Source: Cristatella mucedo (Eukaryota > Bryozoa > Phylactolaemata > Cristatellidae). From it: a stretch of 64,000 nt of DNA. Of this stretch, positions 21,930-32,700 are shown piece by piece. The translations under genes were made by a program, and so were the position numbers. Position 1 is the stretch's first letter. The number at the start of each line of letters is the position of its first letter. Under the pieces are notes generated by a model that was given only the letters and a program-made list of their open reading frames with translations, did not search any database and was not told the DNA's origin. The stretch spans positions 1 to 64,000 of the forward strand of contig WPIO01000286.1 of NCBI GenBank assembly GCA_009760855.2, written 5' to 3'.

Positions 21930-22260
21930 TGGCTTGCTTGTCAGGAACAAGGCAGGAGCCACATTGCTCAGCGTTTAACTCTCTACCGAGGTTACGACTT
22001 CTCTTTTTTGCCAACATTTAAAAATAAGCTAGAAAAGAAGGCGCTTCGAAGAAGCATTATAGTGGCCCCAGCTGTTTTTGCGCTTCCTGCTTGTGGTTAC
22101 TAACATTGTGCAAGTTACCACTAGCTATAAATATTAGAAGATGACAACGAGCATGCTACCTTTAATCAAATTTCGCTTGATAGCATTATGCAATGGTTTA
22201 AGCTTCTTTGACGATATGTGTAAATTGTTTAGAAAGAGATCAAGAATAACACGTAATATT
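21930..22260 (+). mobile_element. Degenerate RT C-terminus and 3' UTR, divergent non-LTR
   Basis: The frame 21912-22103 ends in a FKNKLEKKALRR-like segment typical of RT ORF ends. A decayed CTAACATTG...ACCACTA 3' UTR and an AGAAAGAGATCAAGAA remnant follow. It is too decayed to assign firmly to family A. Confidence 0.45.
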
Positions 22261-22261
22261 T

Positions 22262-22815
22262 ATAGCACGTTTGATAAAGCGCCCTCAGAGAACTCATTGC
22301 TGGTCAAAGCCATTTACATTTGCTACTAAAGACACGCGATCAAAAGTGGTAGAAAGGCCAAAAAACAACAAGAATGAAATGGTCAGAGATGACATGTTCT
22401 CAGCATTGAAGTCTTGTGGTGGCAAAGTACAGAGTGTCAGCGTACAAAAGCACGTATAGGACGAATCACAGGGACCCGGTTAAAGCTATGAACCTCGGGT
22501 GCGTTTTTAGCTTCTTTTAATTGCCTTCAAGTCAGGAGATACTGTGACGCAAGTCGAGAGTGAGCACTGTCCCCAAATGATTTGAGCTTTGTACTAGGTA
22601 AACAGTTAGATGCAGAAAAGCGGGTGGTACGATGCTTAGCCTGGTGGGGCAGTAGATCTTATAGGTATGCTGAAGCCAAAGAATGAAGTGACCTAACAGT
22701 GAGCAACCAAACCTTGAATTCTACGCATCTCTTGACTGGTAGCTGGTGCAGGTCGGGAGAAGTGGTGTGAAGAGGTAAATGTGATGCTCACGACAGACAA
22801 GCCTAGCTGCAGAGT
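22262..22815 (-). mobile_element. Non-LTR family A, 3' fragment
   Basis: Antisense stem-loop, 3' UTR and RT C-terminus, again tail to tail with a sense fragment on its left. Many indels mark it as old. Confidence 0.75.
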
Positions 22816-23049
22816 TGTTCAAGAATTCATCTTCAGACGCCATAGTAATTTATTATTATAATAAGCACAATCGTCGGCAGTACTTCCTACATGACGTAAT
22901 TCCCGGTCTTGTCCCTTGCATTGCCTCAGACTTGTTATTTTGTATAAAGGATTGAGCGCCTCGGATATTTGGGATAGTACTACTAGGATCTAAGATAACA
23001 GCTTATCGTGTACCGTGGTGTACATGTCGGTCTCTTTCATGTCGTACAC

Positions 23050-23578
23050 CCCGATATATATTTAGATCTATTTATTAGCTAGGTGACCTGGTTCATGGGT
23101 ACTAACCTATTCCATCTACAGGCCCCAACTATTTATGCCAGTTCTTGGCTGTTAGGCAGACCCTACTCTACACTGGTTCAAAGGTTATTTACCGGAGGCA
23201 CAATACATTGTATAATACAAGTGCATGTGGAACATAACTAGACAAGTCTACAGGGAGAATCGAAAACACCACTGACTATAGGGGCTCGATATAATTCTTT
23301 AGGGCCTACACATGTGTTAGTTGCTCGGTCGGCTTCCATAGTCCTGCTGTTGCTCAATTCCAAGAGTACAATCATGCACCGTCAAAGATCCAGCTATCTG
23401 AGTAACTGCTTGGATAGTCGGAGTCGACGTTAACTCCAGTCAAGAGCTTCGTCCTAAAGAGGAAGAGGATGCCATTTTTAAGTTCCGGACCTTGGGCCTC
23501 AGACTTTGCCCTTCCAGGGTTAGGCGACGCCCAGCTCGACATATACAAAATCAGTAGCTTCACTTTCAATGGGGGACA
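23050..23578 (-). repeat. Solo LTR related to the gypsy LTR at 10281
   Basis: Read on the minus strand, it begins TGTCCCC (23578) and shares long blocks with the LTR at 10281-10850. These include CTGGGCGTCGCCT, GGAAGGG...AAAG, GAAGCTCT, ACTCAG.TAGC, the TATTATA.AA core with TTGTG, and an AATAAA (TTTATT at 23071-23076 on +). No gypsy coding sequence flanks it. It is clearly more divergent than a paired LTR would be. The distal end is only approximate. Confidence 0.68.
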
Positions 23579-24089
23579 GCTATTCAACTCTACCCCATCA
23601 ATCCCAATCTAACATAGCCTAAGCTGCCCAGACCTGTTAAGTGTTCCTACAGCTCGAACTCAAGGGCATCCCACCATCTTACATCGCCTCCCCACTTTCC
23701 TACCAATAGGTACCGAGCCTTCAAGGTGTCGTCTGAGTTCAGTTAGGAAATCCTTTTTTTGACATTCATCTCAGCTTCTTTCGCTCAAAACTTGCTGGTC
23801 TACCAACCTCTGCAATAGAAACTTACAGGCTCTCTTAGGTTATTATTCAAAGGTGTTATTGACCATATTCACGCTGCTATCATAGCTAAAATTATCCAAG
23901 CTTTGGCTAATCAGTTATTTCCTTGTTCACCATATTTATTGCACTGCTCTAAGTATTTAAATCTTGAAGAACACACGCCAAAGTTTTTATTAACGTCACT
24001 ACGCATGCACTGTTTACTCTATCGCAACTAGTTTCAGCTGTCAATTCAAATAGTCAAAGCTGTTGTTGTGACTTCATAATTTTAGAACA
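23579..24089. other. Stretch without a recognised gene
   Basis: No coding family or repeat recognised. Confidence 0.3.
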
Positions 24090-24470
24090 GTAATAACACT
24101 AATAAATTTAGTGCTGTTGGACAATGAGTCAGTCAATCCACTAAATTCATTGGAGATAGCATTGGATAAGTAATCAAGATAAATATCGAAATTACCCACA
24201 ATGAATAAGGATTGATTCCTTGCAGACAGAATGAAAGTGAGAGCAGAGAAATATGAAGAAAGACTTGGTACCTAGTGGGTGATTGACTACTGCCACTATC
24301 GATATCTTGCTATCGGGTGAAATCAAGTCAACACATTCAAATACTGTTTCGAGGGTACTACAACGGCTTGAAGTTTATTTGTGAGCATGTGATTAAAGCG
24401 ACTCCATCTTTAGCTATCATAGATCTAGGGGAGTAAAAGAAGTTTGTATTGATCTAGGAGTGTGAAAGAA
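24090..24470 (-). mobile_element. Non-LTR endonuclease fragment
   Basis: Antisense. It matches the endonuclease C-terminal half at 27125-27540 over several hundred bases (for example TTACCCACAATGAATAAGGA against the GDFIIH region) but with frameshifts. An imperfect local duplication of about 29 bp lies at 24419-24477. Confidence 0.65.
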
Positions 24471-24477
24471 GCATTGT

Positions 24478-24783
24478 GTTAACGGTAGCATGGATAGTGT
24501 CAACACTCCTTTACACATAAAATACAAATCACAGAGACCCACTAAATATGGTCAAAAATAGATGCGTTTACAGTTTGTTTTTATTGTGGACCAATCAGAA
24601 AATCTTTTGAAGCTGGTCGGGAGTGAATTCTACGCTTTAAGACCATACGAACTAAAGGCTTGGTCTCCAAAGGATTTGAGGTTTGTACTAGGTACAGGTA
24701 AGCACCTGGTTTCCAAAATGCTGGTCAAACGATGCTTTGCCTGGTATTGGAGTAGAATTAATAGGTATGTTGGAGCCAATAAT
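24478..24783 (-). mobile_element. Older non-LTR family A copy, left part
   Basis: Antisense 3' UTR and ORF end, lacking the terminal stem-loop. It continues at 25323 after a nested copy. The 11-bp GAGCCAATAAT at its right edge (24773-24783) is repeated at 25323-25333. Confidence 0.8.
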
Positions 24784-25322
24784 TACAGTAATAATACTAT
24801 TAATGAACTTGAAAAAGCGTCCCCAGAGAACTCAATCTCTTTCTAGGCGCTTTACATATGCTGCAAAGGGAAATGCAAATGAATAGTGAATAATATCATG
24901 CTTGAAAAACAAACAAAATGAATAACATGGTTAGGGGTGACATGCCCAGGGTCAGCACGCAAATGCGGTTATTGGTGGTATGCATAGTGTCAGCACACAT
25001 AAGCACATGTAGGACGAATCACAGGGACCCACAACATTTTGTCCTAAATAGATGTTTTTTAAGTTATTTTTAGATGTGCTCAAGTCAATGGACGTTCTGA
25101 CGGAAGTCGGGAGAGAGTTCCAGACTTTGGCAGCATACAAACTAAATGCAAGGTCGCCGAAGGATTTGAGGTTTGTAGGAGGTATTGGTAGACTGTTGGA
25201 TTCCGAAAAGCAGGTGGTACGATGCTTGGCCTGGTGAAGGGGGAGTAGATCTGAGAGATAGGTTGGAGCCAAAGAATGAAGTGACCTAGAAGTGAGTGCC
25301 AAAACCTTGAAGTCAATCAGTC
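24784..25322 (-). mobile_element. Nested non-LTR family A copy with target-site duplication
   Basis: A 5'-truncated antisense copy (AAT-type tail, stem-loop, 3' UTR, RT C-terminus) inserted into an older family A copy. It is flanked by an 11-bp direct repeat GAGCCAATAAT at 24773-24783 and 25323-25333, and the host copy reads on across it. This is the clearest insertion event in the window. Confidence 0.88.
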
Positions 25323-26428
25323 GAGCCAATAATGAAAGGACCTGAAAGTGGGTGAGAAAGCATTGAAGTCGATGCATTGTTTTACTGTTAACCAGTGCAG
25401 TCGGCGAGAAGTGGTGTGACCTGGCAACTGCGACACTCACCCCTGACAAGCCTAGATGCAGAGCTTTTCACCAGCTGTTTGGGCCTGATTGCACAGGCCG
25501 GTAGGCCAGTAAACAGTGAGTTACAAAAGTCAACACGGGCTTTCACAAGTGGAAAGACATATTTGGGTGTGGTATAATTGTCTACATAAACCCTAATTTT
25601 AGCAAAGTTATCTACCTAAAAGTAGGCAAACTTGACATTTGAGCTAATGCTGCCGTCCAACAAAAGGTCACTTTGGAAAATGGCATCTATATTTTAGGTT
25701 GGTAGAACCAATTTTTAGCTTCTGCCTTTCCAATTTCAAAATAAAAATTAGTTTTCCCATCATTAGTAAATTGGTTTTATTATCATTCAATTTAGAAAAA
25801 TTTGCTGCCACCCATGTGCGAACGGCATCAATACATGTAGCAAGGGAGTTATTTTGAGAGAATTCGATGTGCTCGAAGGCTCGGAGAGATCAAAGCAAAG
25901 ATACAACTCAGTGTCATCTGCATAAAAGTGAGAGCCTAGATAGTGCTTGGCAATCACATCGACAAGAGGGAGAGTATAAATCATAAAAAACACGAGACCA
26001 CGCATGGATCCCAGAGATTTAGCCCATATTTTGGAAGTGTCTATACTGATCTTCGTCCATTCACATCAATACTCTGGAGTCTCTCTCTCTCTCTGAGATG
26101 GGACATCGACCATTGCAGTGCAGTGCCAGTGAGGCGAAGTCGAGATGAGAGGCACTCAAGAAGAATTGAAACATTAAGCAACACAAGCTGAGATACTCTA
26201 CCTAAATCTGCATTTTGAAGCAGGTCGTTGTACACCCGACACAATTCTGACTCGGTGGATTGATTTGCCCTAAAACCAGACTGACCCTTGCTAGAAAGGT
26301 TTGCAGTTATAATATGTGAGTTCATCTGATCTGCCGCGACTCATTGCAGTATGTTTGATAGGAACCACAGGAGAGAGACTGGGCGGAAGTTGGTCAAGTT
26401 TTCATGTTCTAGTGTTGTTCTAAACTAA
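25323..26428 (-). mobile_element. Older non-LTR family A copy, right part with RT domain
   Basis: Antisense RT domain from the C-terminus back to the fingers. The minus-strand frame 25787-26005 keeps the catalytic YADD (FYADDTELYLCFD), and 26041-26325 keeps SGFRANQSTES. Together with 24478-24783 it forms one copy of about 1.4 kb. Several frameshifts and stops are present. Confidence 0.85.
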
Positions 26429-26429
26429 A

Positions 26430-26942
26430 CTTTCAGGTCCCTTCATTCTAGGGCTCCAGCCTATCTCTCCGATATACTACCCCATAAGGCCAAGCATCGT
26501 ACCACTCGCTTTTCGGAATCCAACAGTCTACAATTACCCCGTACACATCTTATATCCTTTGGAGACCGTGCATTTATTTCGTATGCTCCCGAAGCCTGGA
26601 ACTCCCTCACGACTTGCGTCAGAACATCCCCTGACTTGACCACATTTAAAACGAACTTAAAAACACACCTATTTAGGACAGCATATAGTGGGTCCCTGTG
26701 ATTCGTCCTTCATGTGCTTATGCATGCTGACACTGTGCATGCTGCCACTAACCACATTTGCATGCTGACCCTGTGTAGTTCACCCCTAACCATATTATTC
26801 ATTGTGTTTGTTTTTCAAGCATGATTTTACTTACCATTCAATTGCATTTCCCTTTGCATCAAATGTAAAGCACATAGAAAGAGATTAAGTTATCTGAGGA
26901 AGCTTTATCAAGTGTATTATCATCATTATTATTATTATTATG
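26430..26942 (+). mobile_element. Non-LTR family A, 3' fragment
   Basis: A sense copy from the RSLH region through the ORF end, 3' UTR and stem-loop to an ATT tail. It starts directly where the antisense copy on its left ends, so the two are head to head. Confidence 0.85.
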
Positions 26943-26944
26943 TC

Positions 26945-27540
26945 CAAGCGGGGGGCCGCACAGTGCACTTTGTCAAAGGTGCAAACTCGTCGAGCGTGTC
27001 AGCTAGGGTCGTGTTGTAGCTATCTACCAATCAATACAGATCGGAGGGAGGACTGAGCAGCAGAGGTGAAGCAGATATTCTCGCACGGACAGCATCGATG
27101 TCAAGGGTTTTGAGGTTTCGCGATTTACAGGATAATTGGTGATGACGAAGTGCAGTTGTATGAGAAAATCTGGTCGAGTGTTTGACCCTTGATGTGAGTA
27201 GGGCCATGCACATGAGCCACAAGAGACCATGAGTCAGTCAATGCACGAAATTCTGTGCTGAAGGCGTCAGATAAGTTATCAAAGTGAATGATGAAATCAC
27301 CCATAACGAGGAAGGATCGATTTCTTGCATACAGAATCGAAATGAGATAGGAGAAATCTGAGATAAAGGAGGATTTGGTACCTAGCGGGCGATTGACTAT
27401 TGCCACTATCAGTAGCTTCTTTTCGGATGAGACCAAGACAATTGATTTAAAAGACTGCTCCGAGGGTACTGCAAATGGCTTGAAGTTGAATTTCGGGCTC
27501 ACGGTAATAGCAACTCCACCCCAATTTTGATCGATCTAGG
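26945..27540 (-). mobile_element. Non-LTR ORF2: endonuclease C-terminal half and linker to RT
   Basis: The minus-strand frame 27125-27502 encodes the second half of an APE-type endonuclease, with MGDFIIHFD and the THIKGQTLDQIF block. This enzyme nicks target DNA to prime reverse transcription. The part below 27125 is the endonuclease-RT linker. Its N-terminal half lies at 27896-28207, separated by a nested insertion. Confidence 0.8.
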
Positions 27541-27895
27541 GGTAATAATAATAATAATAATAATAATGTACTTAATAAAGCGCCCTCAGAGAATGTAATC
27601 TCTTTCTAGGCGCTTTACATTTGCTGCAAAGGCAAATGCAATTGTCTGGTAAAAAAAAATCCTAGCTGATTAAACAGCCTCTTTTTGTATAGTGACAGAA
27701 GAGCCTTTGCGGCTATCACCACCGTTTGCAGTGGTGATAAAGAATCGCCCACCACAGGAATCGAACCCGTGACCTCGGGACCGAGGTCGTGAAAGCAACC
27801 ACCTTACCTAGTGCGCCATCACGGCTCACCAAGTAAAATCATGCTGTAAAAAAAAACAAAATGAATAATATGGTTAGGGTTAGGGGTGACATGCG
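27541..27895 (-). mobile_element. Non-LTR family A tail inserted in an endonuclease ORF
   Basis: AAT tract, antisense stem-loop and part of the 3' UTR, splitting the endonuclease of an older element. It is itself split by the SINE at 27651-27827. Its 3' UTR resumes at about 27830 and ends near 27895. Confidence 0.8.
27651..27827 (-). mobile_element. tRNA-derived SINE, most complete copy
   Basis: Minus strand. The tRNA-like head has an A box TGGCGCACTAGG (27807-27818) and a perfect B box GGTTCGATTCC (27757-27767), the two internal promoter elements of RNA polymerase III. An unrelated body follows with a short hairpin (ATCACCACT...GGTGGTGAT), ending in a run of T on the minus strand (27651-27659). 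It is inserted in a family A 3' UTR that continues on both sides. A cloverleaf is not intact enough to call a tRNA gene. Confidence 0.82.
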
Positions 27896-28260
27896 AAAGA
27901 ATGAGAAACCAGATGGGGTTGCGTCTTTTATTGTCGGGCAGTTTATCGATTTTAGCCAAGTTTCAGTTAGAGCGAGAAGGACGATACCATTTTCAGAAAT
28001 AAGGTCGCTTATTACCAGAGGCTTATTGCACATTGAGTGAGGATTCCAAAGGCAAGCGTTAAGTCTGGCCGATGGAGTTACAACAGGCGTGATGACCACT
28101 AGGTTAGAGAGATTTACAGTGACGCATGTGGGGGAGCGTGCTGAGCGGTTCGAAACAATGCTAGGAATACCAAACGAGCGGGTACTCAGCTCACAGGTCC
28201 CGCCCAACGAGCGGCGTTGACCTGGCGGTTCCGGCCACCGCGGCGGCTACGGGGGGGGGC
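27896..28260 (-). mobile_element. Non-LTR ORF2: endonuclease N-terminal half
   Basis: The minus-strand frame 27839-28207 has LNACLWNPHSMCNKP and ALTETWL, the standard start of an APE-type endonuclease; the ETW glutamate is catalytic. Upstream (higher coordinates) a basic RGGRNRQ-like segment fits the ORF2 N-terminus. The homology stops at about 27896, where the nested family A tail begins. It is the partner of 26945-27540. Confidence 0.78.
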
Positions 28261-28500
28261 TTTTCTTTAGTTAATGCATAGCTCGTGAATCTTAGCAACA
28301 ACAATAACATCTAGGAATTCATTTGATCTACGATGACGAAGCGATAACCGCTGCTGACGATCATAACTAACATGCAGGCTACTAGCCGCCGGTGTAGCTA
28401 AGGCAGCCGCCGGCTTAGGAGACCCAGCAGCCCGAAGCGATAAGGGTTTAGATATCCATAGGCACGTAATTTCTTTCGTGCTACGGTCAAATAACAATCA
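28261..28500 (-). other. Possible upstream region of the endonuclease element
   Basis: The minus-strand frame 28267-28497 (76 codons) is open but unrecognised. It lies directly upstream of the endonuclease on that strand, so it may belong to the same element (5' UTR or ORF1 end). Confidence 0.3.
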
Positions 28501-28589
28501 GAATAACTTTAAACAGGTCTTAGCTGTATCGTTTCGGTATACGATGTTCGCAAGAACTTCGGTTTTCGGAGGAATTCTGCAGGAAGTTG

Positions 28590-28722
28590 GCTAGCGAATG
28601 CGTACCGAAAGCCGCTTAGGCTGTGAGTGCTCTATACAAAACTCTCCTGCGTAACACCCACATGGTCTTTATGACTGTGTGGAGTTACTGACGGAGATAC
28701 AAACAAACGCACGTTAGAGCTC
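28590..28722 (+). mobile_element. Non-LTR family B, 3' tail
   Basis: Sense copy of the family B 3' end (CTCTCCTGCGTAACACCCAC ... GGAGTTACTGACGGAGATAC), matching 17170-17290 on the opposite strand. Confidence 0.7.
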
Positions 28723-28753
28723 TCTATGTCAGGGTGCGAGAATGTCTAGGCGG

Positions 28754-29131
28754 TTAGCAGGTCAGAGGTAACGGAGGAACGGAAGTTCCAGCGTGGCAGC
28801 TCGGTTTCAATTCCTTCTGTGCGTTTTTGGCGGCCTCTGCCTGAGGTAGGTCGCCGTCAATCTGAGCTGTGCTTTCAAACCTTGTGTTCGTCGGTCCTAC
28901 ATACGTGTGCATTCTAATTCTTCTTTGTGCTGCCCGTGGCATGTGCGAAGAACCTTGATAGAGATTAAGTGTGCTCCGGCCAAACTGCCTTACACTTAGC
29001 CATGCTACAAAGAAGCTGTAGCGCTGGCTGAGTGTATAGTCCTTTAGCAGGTAACTGAACTGTGCCAAGCACAATTGAACGTCCTCTTGGGCTCTTTGCT
29101 TTGGTGTACTAGTGTCATAAGGTAGCTGCAT
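28754..29131 (-). CDS. Unrecognised open frame of 125 codons
   Basis: ATG to stop on the minus strand, with no transmembrane segment, signal peptide or motif that I recognise. Its middle is rich in basic and aromatic residues (YTLSQRYSFFVAW). It lies between a family B tail and RT debris, so it may be a piece of an element ORF1, or chance. I assign no function. Confidence 0.25.
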   Translation of the reverse strand: MQLPYDTSTPKQRAQEDVQLCLAQFSYLLKDYTLSQRYSFFVAWLSVRQFGRSTLNLYQGSSHMPRAAQRRIRMHTYVGPTNTRFESTAQIDGDLPQAEAAKNAQKELKPSCHAGTSVPPLPLTC

Positions 29132-29199
29132 TGCATTTGCGAAATGGCTAATTCATTACACTGACTTTCTCCGAAAATGCAGACACAGGTATGTAAAGT

Positions 29200-29450
29200 C
29201 TCTCATGATCACCGAGCGTATTTTGATACTATTGATAGCCAAGTTCTTCTTGAGTGCCTTTGATCCGGACATCATTGGCACTGCGTTGAAATAGCTCAGT
29301 TCCCATCACAATAGGAGACTCCAAATAATTGATTGTAGCAAGCAAATATTACCCGAAGAATCACTGACGTACTCTCAGCTCTGTACTTGGGCGGCTCATT
29401 TTCACAACTTATATTTAACCTCTTGTCGATGTGATCGCCATGCACAATTG
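29200..29450 (+). mobile_element. Degenerate non-LTR RT fragment
   Basis: A sense RT piece with FDTIDSQVLLECL and the following region in several frames, heavily decayed. It ends exactly where an LTR-like segment begins. Confidence 0.65.
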
Positions 29451-29894
29451 TGTAAAGCCGAAGGCTCGGCGGAGTCGGCTTGACCTGCCGCTTACCTAGC
29501 GGCGTAGCCTAGCGCCTACTGCCGTTCGTTGCGTGCCTACGCGCAATAAGCTGGCCGCCACGAAACGAGCGTTTCTGACGCCGACCTGCTTACCCTTACT
29601 AAAGAAGGGTCGTGAGTCCGCGGCGTGAATTGGAAAGCGAGACACACAAATTGGGGATTCTACGGAGCTTTATTCGCAAGCGCCGAAGTCGCTACGCGAC
29701 TAGCTCAGTTTTATCTCCACACTCCTCGCACGCTCTCAACAGCACAAACACTCTTGCGGAGGAAACACGTCTCCACACTTAAGCTATTTACGTCTATAAT
29801 GGGGAACGACCTAAATAGACAGAGCCCGAACCGGAGCCTAAGCCCTAACCGGAGAAGTAGGACTCCACACACGCCAACTACGTCTAGCTGTACA
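29451..29894 (-). repeat. LTR-like segment (a related dispersed copy lies near 40180-40500)
   Basis: Read on the minus strand it starts TGTACAGC and ends GGCTTTACA, with AATAAAGCTCC in the distal half. Blocks such as GTTCGTTGC.TGCCTA, CTGG.CGCCACG and TT.TACTCGCAAGC-like stretches recur at 40250-40430. It is more GC-rich than its surroundings. I see no target duplication, but it sits sharply between two RT fragments. Confidence 0.45.
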
Positions 29895-31515
29895 TAGCAT
29901 TCTAGCAATACGTAAGCCTCAGGTCATGTCCCAGCACCTTTCAAAAAAGCTGTAGTCAGGCCACTTCTCAAGAAAGCTAGACTTGACCAAGAGAACTTGA
30001 GCAACTACCGCCCAGTTTCCCTTCTACCATTCCTATTAAAGACACTCGAACGGGTCGTGGCGGACCAGCTGAACTCGTATATCGAAACCTCACACCTAGC
30101 TAGTAAGTTCCAGTCTGGTTTTAGAGCTAATCATTCCACAGAGTCAGCATTGCTTCGGGTATACAACGACCTACTTAGGAATGCAGACATGGGTAGAGTG
30201 TCTCTGCTTGTTTTGCTCGATCTTCCGACAGCTTTTGATACCATCGATCACAAAGTTCTTCTAGAGCGCCTCTCATCTCGCCTGGGCATCACTGGCACTG
30301 CTCTGCAGTGGTTCAGGTCCTATCTCAGTGGGAGACTCCATAGTATTGACGTGAATGGACAAAGATAATCTGAAGTACCTCTGAAATATGGAGTACCTCA
30401 GGGCTTAGTGCTAGGTCCGGTTCTTTTCACAGTTTATACTCTGCCTCTTGCTGATGTGATTGCCAAGAACAATCTAGGCTTTCACTTTTATGCAGGTGAC
30501 ACTCAGTTTTACCTTTGCTTTGATCCCTCTCAGCCTTCGCGAACCTCAAATTCTCTAAACTCACTAGCTGCATGCATTGATGACATCAGCACATGGATGG
30601 CATCAAATTTTATAAAACTTAATGATGATACAACTAACTTACTAGTTATGGGCAAACCCAGTGTGATCCAGAGATTGGACAGGCTGACTCTCAAAATTGG
30701 CTCGGCCAGCATATCTCCAGTTGAATCAGCTCGAAATCTAGGTGTCATATTCCAAAGCGACTTCTCGTTAGACGACCGTATCAGCTCCACAGTCAACTCC
30801 GCCAATTTTCAGCATCATAACATTGCTAAAATTTGGGCTTGTTTAGATAAAGATACCACGTCCAAGTTGGTCCATGCATTCGTGACATTCCGTCTCGACT
30901 TCTGCAACTCACTGCTTACTGGCCTACCAGCATGTGCGATCACGCGATTGCAGCCGGTGCAAAACTCTGCAGCTAGGCTTGTCTGTCGTGAGCGTCACAG
31001 TTGCCACATTACTCCACTTCTCGCCGACCTGCACTGGCTACCAGTCAAGCAACGGATTGACTTCAAGGTTTTGTCACTCACTTGTAGGTCCCTTCATTCT
31101 ATGGCTCCAGCCTATCTGTCAGATATACTACCCCATCAGGCCAAGCATCGTACCACCCGCTTTTCAGAATCCAAAAGTCTAGAAATACCTCATAGAAACC
31201 TTTAATCCTTTGGAGACCGTGCATTTAGTTCATATGCTCCCAAAGCCTGGAACTGCCTCCCGACCAGCGTCAGAACATCCCCTGACCTGACCACATTTAA
31301 AAGGAACCTAAAAACACACCTATTTAGGAAAGCGTTTAGTGGGTCCCTGTGATTCGTCCTTGATGTGCTTATGCGTGCTGACACTGTGCATGCTGCCACT
31401 AACCACATTTGCATGCTGACCCTGTGCATGTCTTGCATTTCACTTTACAGCAAATGTCAAGCGCCTAAAGAGAGATTAAGTTCCCTGAGGGCGCTTTATT
31501 AAGTGTATTTTTCTT
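29895..31515 (+). mobile_element. Longest non-LTR family A copy: RT domain, 3' UTR and stem-loop
   Basis: The frame is open from about 29916 with [38 protein letters not shown] and the C-terminal CNSLLTGLP...LHWLPVKQRIDFKV region, in the order expected for a CR1/L2-like reverse transcriptase. TAA at 29913-29915, 30366-30368 and 31203-31205 interrupts one continuous frame. The catalytic YADD reads YAGD (about 30495-30506), so the enzyme would be inactive. After the ORF end near 31352, the 3' UTR leads to the stem-loop and a TTATTATTAT tail at about 31515. This copy is the best reference for the other fragments. Confidence 0.93.
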
Positions 31516-32229
31516 ATTATTATCAGCTCGCACAGGCAATTCCTTATGCTGAGACCGCTTGCCAGCGTGTGCACACAAAACACAAGAAACACAAAATGCC
31601 AGCTCGGGCGCGATACGACCGTACTCAGTGGAGTCCACTGAATCCTCCAAGCGGTGTCTCGTCCTGTTCCGTGCATCGCCGGCGAGCAGCCCGCCCTCCT
31701 CCCTCGCTTCTAGAGAAACCAGTCCGATGGCGTCGAAGCGCAGAGCCTGAGAAAAGACCCCAAAGACACTCAGAGTGAGCGTCGCTCGACTCTTAAATAC
31801 TTAGCTGAGACAATTGGGCAAGAGCTTAGTGGTATTGGGCCCGACACCCGGCCTATTACGGCCAGGAATTAATACCGTCAGTAGGCCACTGGAAGGGCAC
31901 CTCTGTCCAGCTTGAATGGTGAATGTGTTCCAGACGATTCTTTCTTGGAACGAGTGAAGGAGGAGGTTGACAGGCTAGCCAACATCAATCAGCAGCTTCC
32001 ACGGGTTTCGGACAAATTCTAAAGGCCAAATCGCCACAGCAGGTCTCAGAGCTTCCTGGCTTGCTGTTAAGCTCATGCTCTCTAACCGCACTGAAGCTCC
32101 TCTCTGGCTCACTGCTCCAGGACAAAGGAGTTCTAGCCCCCCTCCGAACAGCTCTTGTTCATGCTAAAATTCAGCCAAGGCCAGCAAAGTGCTACAATTG
32201 AGGCACTCATTTCTACCTGTGCTTTAATC
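31516..32229. other. Stretch with an unassigned open frame
   Basis: Frame 31503-31778 (91 codons) is basic and proline-rich without a recognised motif. Between 31800 and 32230 I see nothing certain, though some of it may be the 5' part of the degraded RT copy that follows. Confidence 0.25.
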
Positions 32230-32700
32230 CCTCGAAGCGCTCCAGCCGACAAAATAAACTGCCTCAACTCCCTTGCTACAGGTATTGCTGATATACATAC
32301 TTTGTTGGCAGAAAACTATATTGAAATTGGACGATGATAAGACCAACAAATGGGAAAAATAAGTGTGACTCAAAGACTGAAAAGCTTAACGCTAAAAATT
32401 GGCTCATCCAGCATCCCTCCGGTAGCATGGTCAATAAATCAAGATTTCCTCTTCCAATTTGGTAGCAACTAGAAGACCACATCAGATCTAAAGCAAAGTC
32501 TTCCATGCCTACTTCTAGAATGCGTTCCATCGTGCTGACACAGTTCATGTTACCACTAGTCATAATATGCTTGTTGAAGTTGTGCATGCTACCACTGATC
32601 ATTTGATCATGCTTTCTTTACAGCATTTGTAAAGAGGCTAAATGGAATTTAAGCTACCTTAGGTCGCTACAAAAAATTACTATTTTTATTATCACAAAGG
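32230..32700 (+). mobile_element. Degenerate non-LTR copy related to family A
   Basis: Sense. INCLNSLATGIADIHTLLAEN and the LKIGSSS-like segment are recognisable RT C-terminal blocks. A deletion leads to a decayed 3' UTR and a stem-loop remnant (GTAAAGAGGCTAAATGGAAT). Confidence 0.65.

Noticed and set aside
27757-27827. A tRNA gene on the minus strand
   Set aside because: A and B boxes are present, but the cloverleaf is not intact, and a body and tail follow that recur with similar heads elsewhere. It is a SINE.
31202-31438. Minus-strand frames opposite family A 3' ends (for example 31202-31438, 36304-36552, 53112-53405)
   Set aside because: These recur at every family A copy because the antisense of the RT C-terminus is open; they are shadows of the sense ORF.
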